Assembly (NCBI GenBank): GCA_965227255.1
Contig: CBDDFS010000002.1
Coordinates: 124,001-188,000, forward strand
Source: CBDDFS01 sp965227255
Lineage (GTDB): Bacteria; Bacteroidota; Bacteroidia; Flavobacteriales_E; Vicingaceae
Length of the DNA: 64,000 nucleotides
Direction: 5' to 3'
Part shown: one piece after another, positions 18,224 to 26,814 of the stretch
Layout: each line of letters opens with the position of its first letter
How positions within the stretch are numbered: the stretch's first letter is position 1
Notes under the pieces: model-generated
The model's database searches: none
Told to the model about the DNA's origin: nothing
Seen by the model: only the letters and a program-made list of their open reading frames with translations
Translations under genes and position numbers: made by a program

Positions 18224-18793
18224 ATGTCAGGAGGAAAATGCATCATTTTTTCAGCGCCATCTGGAGCCGGAAAAACCAGCATTGTGAAACATCTTCTTAA
18301 TGTCAGAAACGATCTTGAATTCAGCATTTCAGCTTGCAATCGGGAAAGAAGATCGAATGAGGAAGACGGGAAGGACTATTATTTTCTGAGCACTGAAGAT
18401 TTCAGGAATAAGATTGATAATGAAGAGTTCGTTGAGTGGGAAGAGGTATATACAGACCAGTATTACGGCACATTGAAAAGTGAAATTGAACGGATCTGGG
18501 ACAAAGGAATGAACGTGATCTTTGATGTTGATGTTGTTGGCGGTCTTAGTCTGACAAAATATTTCAAGGAAAAAGCTCTTGCCATTTTTGTGAAAGCTCC
18601 CTCTGTGGATGTTTTGGAAAAAAGACTTCGTGGTCGGGGAACCGAGAGCGAAGAGAAAATCCAAAAAAGATTATCCAAGGCAGCCCATGAAATGGATTAT
18701 GCCAAATGGTTCGATGTGGAATTGCTCAATGAAGATCTTGATAAGGCGTGCAAACAGGCGGAGCAAATGGTTGATGCCTTTCTAAAACAATAG
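18224..18793 (+). CDS. gmk: Guanylate kinase
   Basis: 189 residues. The P-loop is SAPSGAGKTS near residues 9-18, followed by the GMP-binding region with SACNRERRSNEEDGKDYYF and the conserved EEVYTDQYYGT. It phosphorylates GMP to GDP using ATP. The gene lies between yicC and nadD with one-base gaps on both sides, so the three are translated from one message. Confidence 0.96.
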   Translation: MSGGKCIIFSAPSGAGKTSIVKHLLNVRNDLEFSISACNRERRSNEEDGKDYYFLSTEDFRNKIDNEEFVEWEEVYTDQYYGTLKSEIERIWDKGMNVIFDVDVVGGLSLTKYFKEKALAIFVKAPSVDVLEKRLRGRGTESEEKIQKRLSKAAHEMDYAKWFDVELLNEDLDKACKQAEQMVDAFLKQ

Positions 18794-18794
18794 C

Positions 18795-19376
18795 ATGAAA
18801 ATCGGTCTGTTTTTCGGAACATACAATCCCATTCATGTTGGCCATATGGTCATTGCGAATTATATGGTTGAATATACCGACCTCGACAGGATCTGGATTG
18901 TCGTTACACCTCACAATCCGTTCAAAGAAAAGAAATCAATGCTTGCTGATTATCATAGACTGCAACTTGTGAAAGTTGCCATCGGCGACGATATCCGATT
19001 CAAGGCATCCGACATCGAATTCAATTTACCTCAGCCCAATTATACGATTCACACATTGACCTATCTGAAGGAAAAACATCCCGACAACGATTTTGTGGTG
19101 GTGATGGGAGCTGATAATCTTACTCACTTCAAGAAATGGAAAAATCATGAGGAGATTCTGGAGAATCACGAAGTATATGTCTATCCAAGAGTAGAAGGTG
19201 AGATCAGTCATGACTTGTTGAGTCACCCAAAGATCTCATTGCATGAAGCCCCAGTAATGCAAGTCTCAAGCTCTTTCGTTCGAAAGGCCATTGGTGAGAA
19301 AAAAGATGTAAGATATTATCTGACCAAGGATGTATACGAGTACATCACAGAGATGCACTTTTACGAGAATGTCTGA
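18795..19376 (+). CDS. nadD: Nicotinate-nucleotide adenylyltransferase
   Basis: 193 residues. The nucleotidyltransferase HxGH motif appears in FFGTYNPIHVGHM near residues 6-18, and the C-terminal substrate motif reads SSSFVRKAI (usual ISSTxIR). It adenylates nicotinate mononucleotide in NAD synthesis. It is last in the yicC-gmk-nadD run. Its 3' end overlaps the converging ABC exporter gene by 16 bases. Confidence 0.95.
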   Translation: MKIGLFFGTYNPIHVGHMVIANYMVEYTDLDRIWIVVTPHNPFKEKKSMLADYHRLQLVKVAIGDDIRFKASDIEFNLPQPNYTIHTLTYLKEKHPDNDFVVVMGADNLTHFKKWKNHEEILENHEVYVYPRVEGEISHDLLSHPKISLHEAPVMQVSSSFVRKAIGEKKDVRYYLTKDVYEYITEMHFYENV

Positions 19377-21184
19377 AGGTCGGTGAGTTTCTTGTAGATA
19401 CCGTTGTTATCTATCAATTCCTGATGTGTGCCTCTTTCAGCAATTTCACCTTGATCAACCACAATGATCTCATCTGCATGTTGAATGGTTGACAGCCTGT
19501 GTGCGATCACAAAAGACGTTCGGTTTTCCATCAGCTTAAAAAGAGCTTCCTGTACCAGCTTTTCAGATTCAGTATCAAGAGAAGAAGTTGCTTCGTCAAG
19601 AATTAAGACCGGTGGATTCTTAAGTACTGCTCTTGCAATACTCAATCTTTGTCGCTGACCACCTGATAACTTGCTACCACGATCTCCAATATTGCTTTGA
19701 TATCCATCCGGCATCCTTTCGATGAACTCGTGAGCATTGGCAATTTTTGCCGCTTCGATGACCTGTTCTTCTGTTGCCTCCATTCCAAAGGCAATGTTAT
19801 TGAATATAGTATCATTAAAAAGAATGGACTCCTGCGTCACAATGCCCATAATTCCCCTAAGATCTTTGATCTTGTATTCTTTGTTAGGCACACCATCAAT
19901 CAGAATCTCTCCACCTTCAACGTCATAGAATCTTGGCAGAAGATCTACCAGTGACGATTTACCTCCACCTGAGGGTCCGACAAGTGCAACGATCTTTCCT
20001 TTTTCAACTTTGAAGGAAACCCCTTTGATCACTTTTTCATCGGTATAACCGAATTCAACATTTCGATATTCGATCGACTCTTTGAATTCTTTCAATTCTT
20101 TAGCATTTGCTTTTTCAGTGATCTTATTTTCTGCAGAAAGAATTTGAGTAATACGATCTACAGACGCACCTCCTTTCTGAATATTGTAGAAAGATGCTGT
20201 TACAGATTTAATAGGGGCAATCAATTGAGAGAAGATAATAATGTATCCAAGGAATTCTGAACCATTCATGGTGGATTCCTGAGAAAGAACAAGGCTACCA
20301 CCCACCCAAACAAGAGAGATCATGATCAATGAGCCAAGGAATTCGCTCAGTGGACTGGCCATATCTCTTTTATACAGCATGGAAGACATCGTATTTCTGT
20401 AGTCGTCGTTCAGATGTTTGAACTTCTCATCAACGCTTTTTTCAGCATTAAAGGCTTTCACGATTCTAAGTCCTGATAATACCTCTTCCACCATACTCAG
20501 AAGCATACCGTTCTTGTCTTGCAACTCAACAGAAGTCTTCTTCAAATTTTTTCCCACTCTACCGATAACGAGTCCGGCGATAGGAAGAAGAATAACAGAG
20601 AACAAGGTCAACTGCGGACTAATAACGATCAGAATTATAAAAGATAGAATGATGGTAAGCGGATCTCGGAAGATCATTTCCAGTGAATTCATGATGCCCC
20701 ACTCTACTTCCTGAACGTCACTAGTGATACGTGCAAGAATATCTCCCTTTCTTTCTTCTGAGTAATAGCTCAAAGGTAGAACAACGATCTTGCCGAAGAT
20801 CTTGTATCGAATGTCTCTTACTACTCCACTTCTCAACTTGGCCATGAAAACCTTAGCCAGATATCGGAAAGCATTTTTAAAGAAGAAAAGAAAGCCAATA
20901 AGAATACAGATGAAAATGAGGGCGCCAATTTTATCATCACTGCTCGCAATAAATTGCCCCATATAATAATCGAAGTATCCACTTGCCGCTTCTTTCGTGA
21001 GAGCAAACTCCGGTTTTTCACTAATAACTGCTACATCCTTTGTAAAAAGAAGGTCGAGGAATGGGATGAACAGAAGAAGTGAAAGAATATTAAATATGGA
21101 ATCCAATACATAGAAGAGCACACTGATTGCAGCGTACATTTTGTAAGGGATGGCATAAACAAGGATTTTAAGCAGACTCTTCAA
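19361..21184 (-). CDS. MsbA-like ABC transporter, fused permease and ATPase
   Basis: 607 residues. Residues 1 to about 330 form a six-helix ABC exporter membrane domain. The ATPase domain has Walker A GPSGGGKSS, signature LSGGQRQR, Walker B VLILDEATS and the H-loop AHRLST. The closest functional group is the MsbA/lipid and drug exporter class; in Bacteroidota this single-chain form is commonly called MsbA-like. The insert between the first two helices is longer than in E. coli MsbA (about 40 residues, near 40-80). The start at 21184 is likely a TTG or ATG close to the first helix. Confidence 0.9.
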   Translation of the reverse strand: MKSLLKILVYAIPYKMYAAISVLFYVLDSIFNILSLLLFIPFLDLLFTKDVAVISEKPEFALTKEAASGYFDYYMGQFIASSDDKIGALIFICILIGFLFFFKNAFRYLAKVFMAKLRSGVVRDIRYKIFGKIVVLPLSYYSEERKGDILARITSDVQEVEWGIMNSLEMIFRDPLTIILSFIILIVISPQLTLFSVILLPIAGLVIGRVGKNLKKTSVELQDKNGMLLSMVEEVLSGLRIVKAFNAEKSVDEKFKHLNDDYRNTMSSMLYKRDMASPLSEFLGSLIMISLVWVGGSLVLSQESTMNGSEFLGYIIIFSQLIAPIKSVTASFYNIQKGGASVDRITQILSAENKITEKANAKELKEFKESIEYRNVEFGYTDEKVIKGVSFKVEKGKIVALVGPSGGGKSSLVDLLPRFYDVEGGEILIDGVPNKEYKIKDLRGIMGIVTQESILFNDTIFNNIAFGMEATEEQVIEAAKIANAHEFIERMPDGYQSNIGDRGSKLSGGQRQRLSIARAVLKNPPVLILDEATSSLDTESEKLVQEALFKLMENRTSFVIAHRLSTIQHADEIIVVDQGEIAERGTHQELIDNNGIYKKLTDLQTFS

Positions 21185-21260
21185 GACCTCTCAGATAATT
21201 CGCGCAAATATAAGAGTTTAAATGCCATAGCGACCCGACCTTCAATGTCCTTATAAAATG

Positions 21261-21268
21261 TAATTTTG
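21261..21268 (+). promoter_or_regulatory. -7 element TAATTTTG, rbfA
   Basis: Exact TAnnTTTG match ending five bases before the rbfA ATG. With transcription starting four to seven bases after this box, the mRNA would begin at or next to the start codon. Confidence 0.5.
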
Positions 21269-21273
21269 GATCC

Positions 21274-21624
21274 ATGGCAAGTGTTAGACAGAATAAGGCT
21301 TCCCGTCTTATTCAAAAGGAATTATCCCAGCTTTTTCAGAAAGAAATGAATAGCCTTTTTAAGGGCGTTATGATCTCTGTTACCGTTGTCAGGATGAGTC
21401 CGGACCTGAAAGTATCAAAGGTTTATCTGAGTTTCTTTGGTGCAAAGAATAATGAAGAATTTCTCGAGTTTATCAGAGCAATTCAAGGTGATATTCGTCG
21501 ACGAATGGGTGGTGAATTGCGAAATTCCCTGCGTTATATTCCCGAGCTTCATTTTTACCTTGATGACTCTCTCGACTATGCCGATGAAATTGACAACTTA
21601 TTAGATAAAGACAGTCCGCAGTAG
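21274..21624 (+). CDS. rbfA: Ribosome-binding factor A
   Basis: 116 residues with the KH-type RbfA fold: the N-terminal basic helix (RQNKASRLIQKELSQLFQKE), central VTVVRMSPDLKVSKVYLSFFG and C-terminal LRYIPELHFYLDDS. It binds 16S rRNA and acts in 30S maturation, the same process as rsgA at the start of the window. Its stop overlaps the start of the next gene by one base (TAGTG). Confidence 0.95.
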   Translation: MASVRQNKASRLIQKELSQLFQKEMNSLFKGVMISVTVVRMSPDLKVSKVYLSFFGAKNNEEFLEFIRAIQGDIRRRMGGELRNSLRYIPELHFYLDDSLDYADEIDNLLDKDSPQ

Positions 21625-22850
21625 TGAACGTAGTCCTGTTTATTGCCAAAAGATATTTGTTCTCGAAGAAATCGAGCAATGCGGTCAATATTATTTCCTG
21701 GATCTCTGTTTTCAGCATTGCCATAGCCACCTTTGCTCTTGTTGTGGTGCTTTCTGCATTTAACGGTCTACAGACTCTGGTTGAGTCGATGTACGAAGAG
21801 TTCGAAGCCGATGTAAGAGTTATGCCGGCCACAGGAAAATGGATCAATGAAGAGGATGTCGACTTTAAGATCTTTCAATCGATCGATGGTATTGAGAAAG
21901 TTCATAAGGTAGTTGAAGAGCTCACACTCGTAAGATATGGCAAGCAGCAAAGTCCTTGTACCATTAAAGGTGTGGAAGAAGGCTTCCTGGAAACCTCCGG
22001 CATATACGGAAGCATTTTCGATGGATCGGCCAATCTGGAATTCAATCATCAGCCTGGGGCATTGGTGGGTTATGGTTTGGCAAGTGTGCTTTCCGTATAT
22101 GTAGATGATGCCATGAACAGTCTGAAGTTTTATGCACCCAAAGTTTCAGGCAAAACCATCATAAATCCTGAACAGGCATTCTACACCAAATCGATTTCTC
22201 CTTCAGGCATTTTTGCTGTCAACCCGGACATCGATAATAAATATGTCATCGTACCGATTCAATTTGCCCAAGATCTCATGAAAAAGAAAGATGCTTTCAG
22301 TGCCCTGGAGATCAAGGTTGGTCCCGGAAAAGAAAAACAGGTGCAGAAAGACCTCAGGGTTCTTTTAGGCGAAAATTATGAAATCAAAACAAGGTTTGAA
22401 TTGAACGAGATCATTTATCAGACGAATCAGAGTGAAAAAGTCGTGACCTTTTTTATTCTGGCATTCATCCTTGTAATTGCTGCATTTAACGTGATCAGTT
22501 CTCTTACCATGATCCTTCTTGAAAAACAAGAGGACATCCGAACCATGAGAATTCTTGGTTTTGGTGTGGACCGAATCCGAAAGATCTTTGTTTCAGAGGG
22601 AATGTTCATCAACCTGATCGGGATTGGAATTGGCATGATCAGTGGGTTGATTATAAGCCTTCTGCAGATACACTATGGACTTGTTCGACTCGAAGGTGGA
22701 ATTGTAGAATTCTATCCGGTCAAATTGGTTTTCACAGACTTCATTCTCATACTGGCAACAGCCCTGGTGATTGCCTACATCGCCTCCTTCTTTCCGGCGA
22801 GAATTTTGATTAAAACTGATTATTACGAGAGCACTTCTGAATCTGCGTAA
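21624..22850 (+). CDS. LolC/LolE-like ABC transporter permease
   Basis: 408 residues from a GTG that shares a base with the rbfA stop. Topology is one N-terminal helix (near 22-45), a periplasmic MacB-like domain of about 215 residues and three C-terminal helices (near 270-300, 320-345 and 370-395), the FtsX/LolE arrangement. It should act with a separate ATPase in lipoprotein release from the inner membrane. Its 3' end overlaps the converging dus gene by 28 bases. Confidence 0.88.
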   Translation: MNVVLFIAKRYLFSKKSSNAVNIISWISVFSIAIATFALVVVLSAFNGLQTLVESMYEEFEADVRVMPATGKWINEEDVDFKIFQSIDGIEKVHKVVEELTLVRYGKQQSPCTIKGVEEGFLETSGIYGSIFDGSANLEFNHQPGALVGYGLASVLSVYVDDAMNSLKFYAPKVSGKTIINPEQAFYTKSISPSGIFAVNPDIDNKYVIVPIQFAQDLMKKKDAFSALEIKVGPGKEKQVQKDLRVLLGENYEIKTRFELNEIIYQTNQSEKVVTFFILAFILVIAAFNVISSLTMILLEKQEDIRTMRILGFGVDRIRKIFVSEGMFINLIGIGIGMISGLIISLLQIHYGLVRLEGGIVEFYPVKLVFTDFILILATALVIAYIASFFPARILIKTDYYESTSESA

Positions 22851-23818
22851 AGGTCCTCTATCCTGCTGAACACCCCACGGATCTCATCGAGGGAATCCGA
22901 AGTAACCAACTCGAGTCGAAGTGGTTTGAAGTTAGGAATGCCTTTGAAATAATTGGAATAATGGCGGCGCATTTCAACAATGCCAACTCTTTCTCCTTTC
23001 CAACGAACTGAGAATTCGAGGTGCTCCCGGGCAGCCTCAACTCTTTCGGCAATGGATGCCTCCGGAAGAATTATGCCTTCTTTCAGGTAAGTTTTAATTC
23101 GATTAAAAATCCATGGATTACCAATACTGGCCCGACCGATCATAATCCCGTCAACACCGTATTTGTTCTTTTTCTCCAGAGCTGTTTCAGGACTGTCAAC
23201 ATCACCATTACCAAAAACAGGAATTGTGAGTCGAGGGTTCGATTTGGCCTCGGCTATTAGGTCCCAGTTGGCCACGCCTTTATACATCTGCACTCTTGTT
23301 CTTCCGTGAATACTTATGGCTTTGATCCCTACATCCTGAAGTCGTTCTGCCACTTCAGAAATCATGATGCTTTTTTCATCCCAACCCAATCGGGTTTTGA
23401 CTGTTACCGGAAGGTTTGTCGACTTGACAATTTCTTCCGTCATTTTTACCATCTTGGGAATGTCTTGCAGTATGCCGGCGCCAGCGCCTTTGCATGTTAC
23501 CTTTTTAACCGGACAACCATAATTGATGTCGACAATATCGGGATTGGCTGAGGCAGCAACTTCTGCTGCTTGGCGCATATGATCGATGTCACCACCAAAG
23601 ATCTGGATTCCAATAGGCCTTTCGTATTCAAAAATGTCGAGCTTCTGAACACTCTTGGCTGCATCTCTTATGAGTCCTTCTGAAGAAATAAATTCGGTAA
23701 ACATAAGATCGGCTCCGTGCTTTTTACAGAGGGCACGAAAAGGTGGGTCGCTCACATCTTCCATGGGTGCAAGAAGAAGCGGGAATTCGCCGAGGTCGAT
23801 ATTTCCTATCTTTACCAA
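22823..23818 (-). CDS. dusB: tRNA-dihydrouridine synthase, DusB-like
   Basis: 331 residues from a TTG at 23818 giving (M)VKIGNIDLGEF, the usual start of this family. The frame stays open to a TTG at 23845, but an exact -7 promoter box at 23834-23841 makes the upstream starts unlikely. Motifs: LLLAPMEDVSDPPFR, the conserved NYGCPVKKVTCKGAGAG (Cys catalytic acid) and GDVDSPETA. It is an FMN enzyme reducing uridines in tRNA. Converges with the LolE-like gene. Confidence 0.93.
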   Translation of the reverse strand: MVKIGNIDLGEFPLLLAPMEDVSDPPFRALCKKHGADLMFTEFISSEGLIRDAAKSVQKLDIFEYERPIGIQIFGGDIDHMRQAAEVAASANPDIVDINYGCPVKKVTCKGAGAGILQDIPKMVKMTEEIVKSTNLPVTVKTRLGWDEKSIMISEVAERLQDVGIKAISIHGRTRVQMYKGVANWDLIAEAKSNPRLTIPVFGNGDVDSPETALEKKNKYGVDGIMIGRASIGNPWIFNRIKTYLKEGIILPEASIAERVEAAREHLEFSVRWKGERVGIVEMRRHYSNYFKGIPNFKPLRLELVTSDSLDEIRGVFSRIEDLYADSEVLS

Positions 23819-23833
23819 CTTCAAATTTTTTGA

Positions 23834-23841
23834 CAAAATTA
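23834..23841 (-). promoter_or_regulatory. -7 element TAATTTTG for dusB
   Basis: Exact TAnnTTTG on the minus strand, 15 bases before the TTG at 23818. It lies inside the open frame and so helps decide the dusB start. Confidence 0.45.
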
Positions 23842-23860
23842 TCAATTTTCCACGGCATCA

Positions 23861-24799
23861 ATGATCAAAGGAGTTTACAGTGAGCATCTTCCCATTTCCA
23901 AGTTTCTGATTTTCGTTGGATTATTGTTGACCGGTTTTGGATTGAGTTCCATTCTTTCCTTGCTTGGCGTTCAATTTATTTTTGGCCTGGATGTACTGGC
24001 AGATCGATCTATTCTTTCTGATTTTTCCAATCCAGCAGCCCTTCCCGCTCTCAAATTCGTACAGTTTTTTAATCACCTGGGCACTTTCTTCTTCCCTGCC
24101 CTGATGTTTGCTTACATGGTTAGAGGAAATATCGTTCATGCATTGGTGCTCGATAAAAAGCCTAAGGCAATTCTTGCACTGCTAACCATCCTGGTCATGT
24201 TTGTTAGTCTGCCCATTATCAATTATCTGGTGGAAATAAATGCTCAAATGAATCTGCCGGACTTCCTGTATAAAGTTGAGAACTGGATGAAGGAGAAAGA
24301 AGATACGGCGGCCATTTTAACCAGGTCATTTCTCGAAATGCCTGATTTCAATACGTTCCTCGTAAATCTGCTCATCATTGGAGTCATTCCAGCCATTGGA
24401 GAGGAGTTGTTCTTCCGGGGTCTAATTCAAACAAAACTATCGCAGCTATTCAGGAATTATCACGCCGGAATATGGGTCTCTGCTATTCTATTTAGCGCCT
24501 TTCACCTTCAATTCTATGGTTTCATTCCCAGAATGCTTCTTGGTGCCTTATTTGGATATCTATTTGTTTGGTCGGGTAGCCTTTGGATACCCATTCTTGC
24601 ACATTTTGTCAATAATGGTGGTGCTGTGATCGTTCAGTATGCTGTAGGCGAGGAATACATGCAGGAAAATGTGGATACCATTGGTACCCAAGAAGGAGAT
24701 CTCTCATTCATTCTTGTTAGTTCTCTAATACTAATTGGCTTACTTTTCGTATTTTATAGGAAGCGTGCAATTCCTGAAAAACATATCGAATCTGCTTAG
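23861..24799 (+). CDS. CPBP family intramembrane metalloprotease
   Basis: 312 residues, about eight transmembrane helices. The CPBP/Abi (CAAX protease-like) motifs are intact: EELFFRGLIQ (motif 1), SAFHLQFYG (motif 2) and HFVNN (motif 3). The family includes prenyl-protein peptidases and bacteriocin immunity proteins; the substrate here is unknown. It is divergent from dusB with 42 bases between, so the two promoters share a very short region. Confidence 0.9.
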   Translation: MIKGVYSEHLPISKFLIFVGLLLTGFGLSSILSLLGVQFIFGLDVLADRSILSDFSNPAALPALKFVQFFNHLGTFFFPALMFAYMVRGNIVHALVLDKKPKAILALLTILVMFVSLPIINYLVEINAQMNLPDFLYKVENWMKEKEDTAAILTRSFLEMPDFNTFLVNLLIIGVIPAIGEELFFRGLIQTKLSQLFRNYHAGIWVSAILFSAFHLQFYGFIPRMLLGALFGYLFVWSGSLWIPILAHFVNNGGAVIVQYAVGEEYMQENVDTIGTQEGDLSFILVSSLILIGLLFVFYRKRAIPEKHIESA

Positions 24800-25298
24800 A
24801 TTTCAGGTCTTCCTGATTTCCATATTCATTTTCTCAAGCAGCAATTCTCAAATATTAGTTAGTGGTACAATTCTCGATGAAAATGGTGAAGCTAGTCCTT
24901 ATATCAGCGTGGGACTTGAAGGAGGCAGTATTGGTTGTGTACCCGATGAAAAGGGATACTTTGAGCTTGAAATTCCTCAGAATTCAACATTGACGATCAG
25001 AGGGCTTGGCATTGCTATTCATCGAATTCAGAATATAAATGGCTCCGGTGAAAGTGTCGATCTTGGAGAATTAAAAATGTTAAACCTGGGATTTGCCGGT
25101 TACGCCATGACCCGAAAAAAGAAATTTCTGATCGGAAAAGAATACTCGGAATGCGTATACATCGACAATCATATTGAACCGACAGATGACATGTTAAAAA
25201 TTACGTGCCAAGACGGAAGTAATCGCTTTACATGGACGTATATTGAAAAGGACCGATCGTTGCAGGTTGAATACAGCAACATTAGATTGTGCCAATAA
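24765..25298 (+). CDS. Secreted protein with CarboxypepD-reg-like domain
   Basis: 177 residues from a GTG at 24765 giving (M)QFLKNISNLL, a fair signal peptide ending near SNSQ; the frame is open to a TTG at 24735. The mature protein begins ILVSGTILDENGEASPYISV, the opening of a carboxypeptidase-regulatory-like beta domain as used in TonB-dependent receptors and CarboxypepD_reg proteins. The rest (about 85 residues) is not recognised. It overlaps the CPBP gene by 35 bases, so it is probably translated from the same message. Confidence 0.7.
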   Translation: MQFLKNISNLLRFQVFLISIFIFSSSNSQILVSGTILDENGEASPYISVGLEGGSIGCVPDEKGYFELEIPQNSTLTIRGLGIAIHRIQNINGSGESVDLGELKMLNLGFAGYAMTRKKKFLIGKEYSECVYIDNHIEPTDDMLKITCQDGSNRFTWTYIEKDRSLQVEYSNIRLCQ

Positions 25299-25300
25299 AA

Positions 25301-25323
25301 AAGGCCCTGCATTGCAGAGCCTT
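25301..25323. terminator. Bidirectional intrinsic terminator
   Basis: AAGGCCCTGC and GCAGAGCCTT pair with one C-A mismatch around a 3-base loop, preceded by a run of A and followed by T-rich sequence. It lies between the converging CarboxypepD-like gene (stop 25298) and the exbD operon (stop 25343), and can serve both. Confidence 0.8.
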
Positions 25324-25342
25324 CCTTATGAGTTATTTTTCT

Positions 25343-25816
25343 TTAGTCTCTTATCTCGTCAATTTCTCTTGAAGAGTAATTGATCTTCAATGCATTCGAC
25401 TTTCTAAGTTCCTGTTTTACGTCAGTGACGATACCCATTTTAGTATCCGAGTCGACCTTCATAGACCAGGTAATTCTTGGAACTTCTGCTTCATCTCTCC
25501 TGTTCTTTTCCATTTCAACCCACTGAATGATATCATTCTTAGTGGCAAATGCATCATTGAGCTGAATCCTTGGCTCTTCACCAAGAGTCTTTCTCAAGGT
25601 TCCTACAGGTTTTCCGATGTAGATGTAAGAAACAAGTGCTTTGTTCTCGAGTTTGGTGATCTCAGTGGCATTCGGTGTGCTGATCTCAACCAAAAGATCA
25701 ACTTCCCTCATTACGGTTGTCACCATAAAAAAGAACAGAAGCATGAATACGATATCCGGCAATGAAGCCGTTGAGATCGCAGGTTGCTTATTTGATTTCT
25801 TCTTAAACTTTGACAT
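25343..25816 (-). CDS. exbD: ExbD/TolR-family biopolymer transport protein (second)
   Basis: 157 residues. A short cytoplasmic start leads to one transmembrane segment (PDIVFMLLFFFMVTTV, near 20-38) with the conserved Asp of ExbD/TolR at its start. The rest is periplasmic. With the preceding ExbD and the ExbB homologue it should form the proton-driven motor that energises TonB-dependent outer membrane uptake. Start ATG shares one base with the stop of the upstream exbD (TGATG). Paired non-identical ExbD proteins are common in Bacteroidota. Confidence 0.93.
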   Translation of the reverse strand: MSKFKKKSNKQPAISTASLPDIVFMLLFFFMVTTVMREVDLLVEISTPNATEITKLENKALVSYIYIGKPVGTLRKTLGEEPRIQLNDAFATKNDIIQWVEMEKNRRDEAEVPRITWSMKVDSDTKMGIVTDVKQELRKSNALKINYSSREIDEIRD

Positions 25817-26391
25817 CAGCTCCCTATACTTTTTGGTTCTGCTTCTGAAATTCTTTGAGGATATACCTTTCGAATGGCCTTGACCTTATCGTCAGGTAAC
25901 TCGTCATAAGGCAAGCCGAACTTATCCTTGGCCAATTCATTTCTCAGCTCATTGTAAGCGGCCACCAATTCATTTTGAACTTTAATGTACATCTCATAGG
26001 ATGTGCCACGGTCGTTCTGCAATGAGATGATCTGTTTTGAAACCGGATAGGCTGACCCAAAATAAGGAATATCAGTATCCTTGAATTCAGGTTTGGTTTC
26101 ATCATTAGGATCACTCACGATGAATTCTTTGGCTGCCTCTCTCAAGTCTGAGACAAGCATCAACTCATTCTCCACAAGCAGTTGATTGTTTGAGTTCACA
26201 AGAATCTCAAATACATTTCTCTGCTTCACTTCTACATCCGGCTTGATCTCTTCCTCAGGCATAGGAGGAAGTTTTCTTGTCAAACCTCCATCCGTATCCA
26301 TGGTTGTGGTTACCAGGAAGAATATCAAAAGCAGGAAGGCAATGTCTGCCATCGAACCTGCATTAATCTCCGGTAAATCTCTTCTAGCCAT
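25816..26391 (-). CDS. exbD: ExbD/TolR-family biopolymer transport protein (first)
   Basis: 191 residues with the ExbD pattern MADIAFLLLIFFLVTTT near residues 14-30, including the essential Asp (AD) in the helix. The periplasmic domain is about 35 residues longer than in the partner ExbD, so the two may occupy different places in the complex. Start lies 3 bases after the stop of the small membrane protein gene. Confidence 0.93.
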   Translation of the reverse strand: MARRDLPEINAGSMADIAFLLLIFFLVTTTMDTDGGLTRKLPPMPEEEIKPDVEVKQRNVFEILVNSNNQLLVENELMLVSDLREAAKEFIVSDPNDETKPEFKDTDIPYFGSAYPVSKQIISLQNDRGTSYEMYIKVQNELVAAYNELRNELAKDKFGLPYDELPDDKVKAIRKVYPQRISEAEPKSIGS

Positions 26392-26394
26392 ATA

Positions 26395-26814
26395 TTATTT
26401 AAAAGCTTTGCTCACTTCTGTATATACGATGGCAAGCACAGCAATAGCTGCCATAGCGTAAAACGTAACCAATCCGGCTTCAGACATCTTAGATGTCCCG
26501 CCTTCTACGATCAGATCGCCTACCTTGTATGCTTCATCTGTTGACATGGCATAACCAATGAAAAAGATGATGACAAGGGCTGCCACTCCGATAAGGGAAT
26601 TTCTGGCCTTCTTCGGATCCTTGATCATTCCGATGATGGCAAAAAGTACAGCAGCAACGGTAGCGATACCAAGCAGGGCCCAGCACCAAACCAGCACTCC
26701 ACTTGCATTTTCTTCTGGCTCTTCAGAGAACATAAACAGCAAGAATAAAATTGCTGATATGCCCATCAATCCGAAGAGAACAAAAGAATATATTCTTGGA
26801 TTAATACCTTTCAT
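26395..26814 (-). CDS. Small four-helix membrane protein in ExbB/ExbD operon
   Basis: 139 residues with four hydrophobic segments (near 8-26, 38-62, 72-92 and 112-132). No family is recognised from motifs, but a gene of this size between exbB and exbD is frequently seen in Bacteroidota. Its start overlaps the exbB stop by one base (TAATG), so its product is made with the motor subunits and may be an accessory part. Confidence 0.8.
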   Translation of the reverse strand: MKGINPRIYSFVLFGLMGISAILFLLFMFSEEPEENASGVLVWCWALLGIATVAAVLFAIIGMIKDPKKARNSLIGVAALVIIFFIGYAMSTDEAYKVGDLIVEGGTSKMSEAGLVTFYAMAAIAVLAIVYTEVSKAFK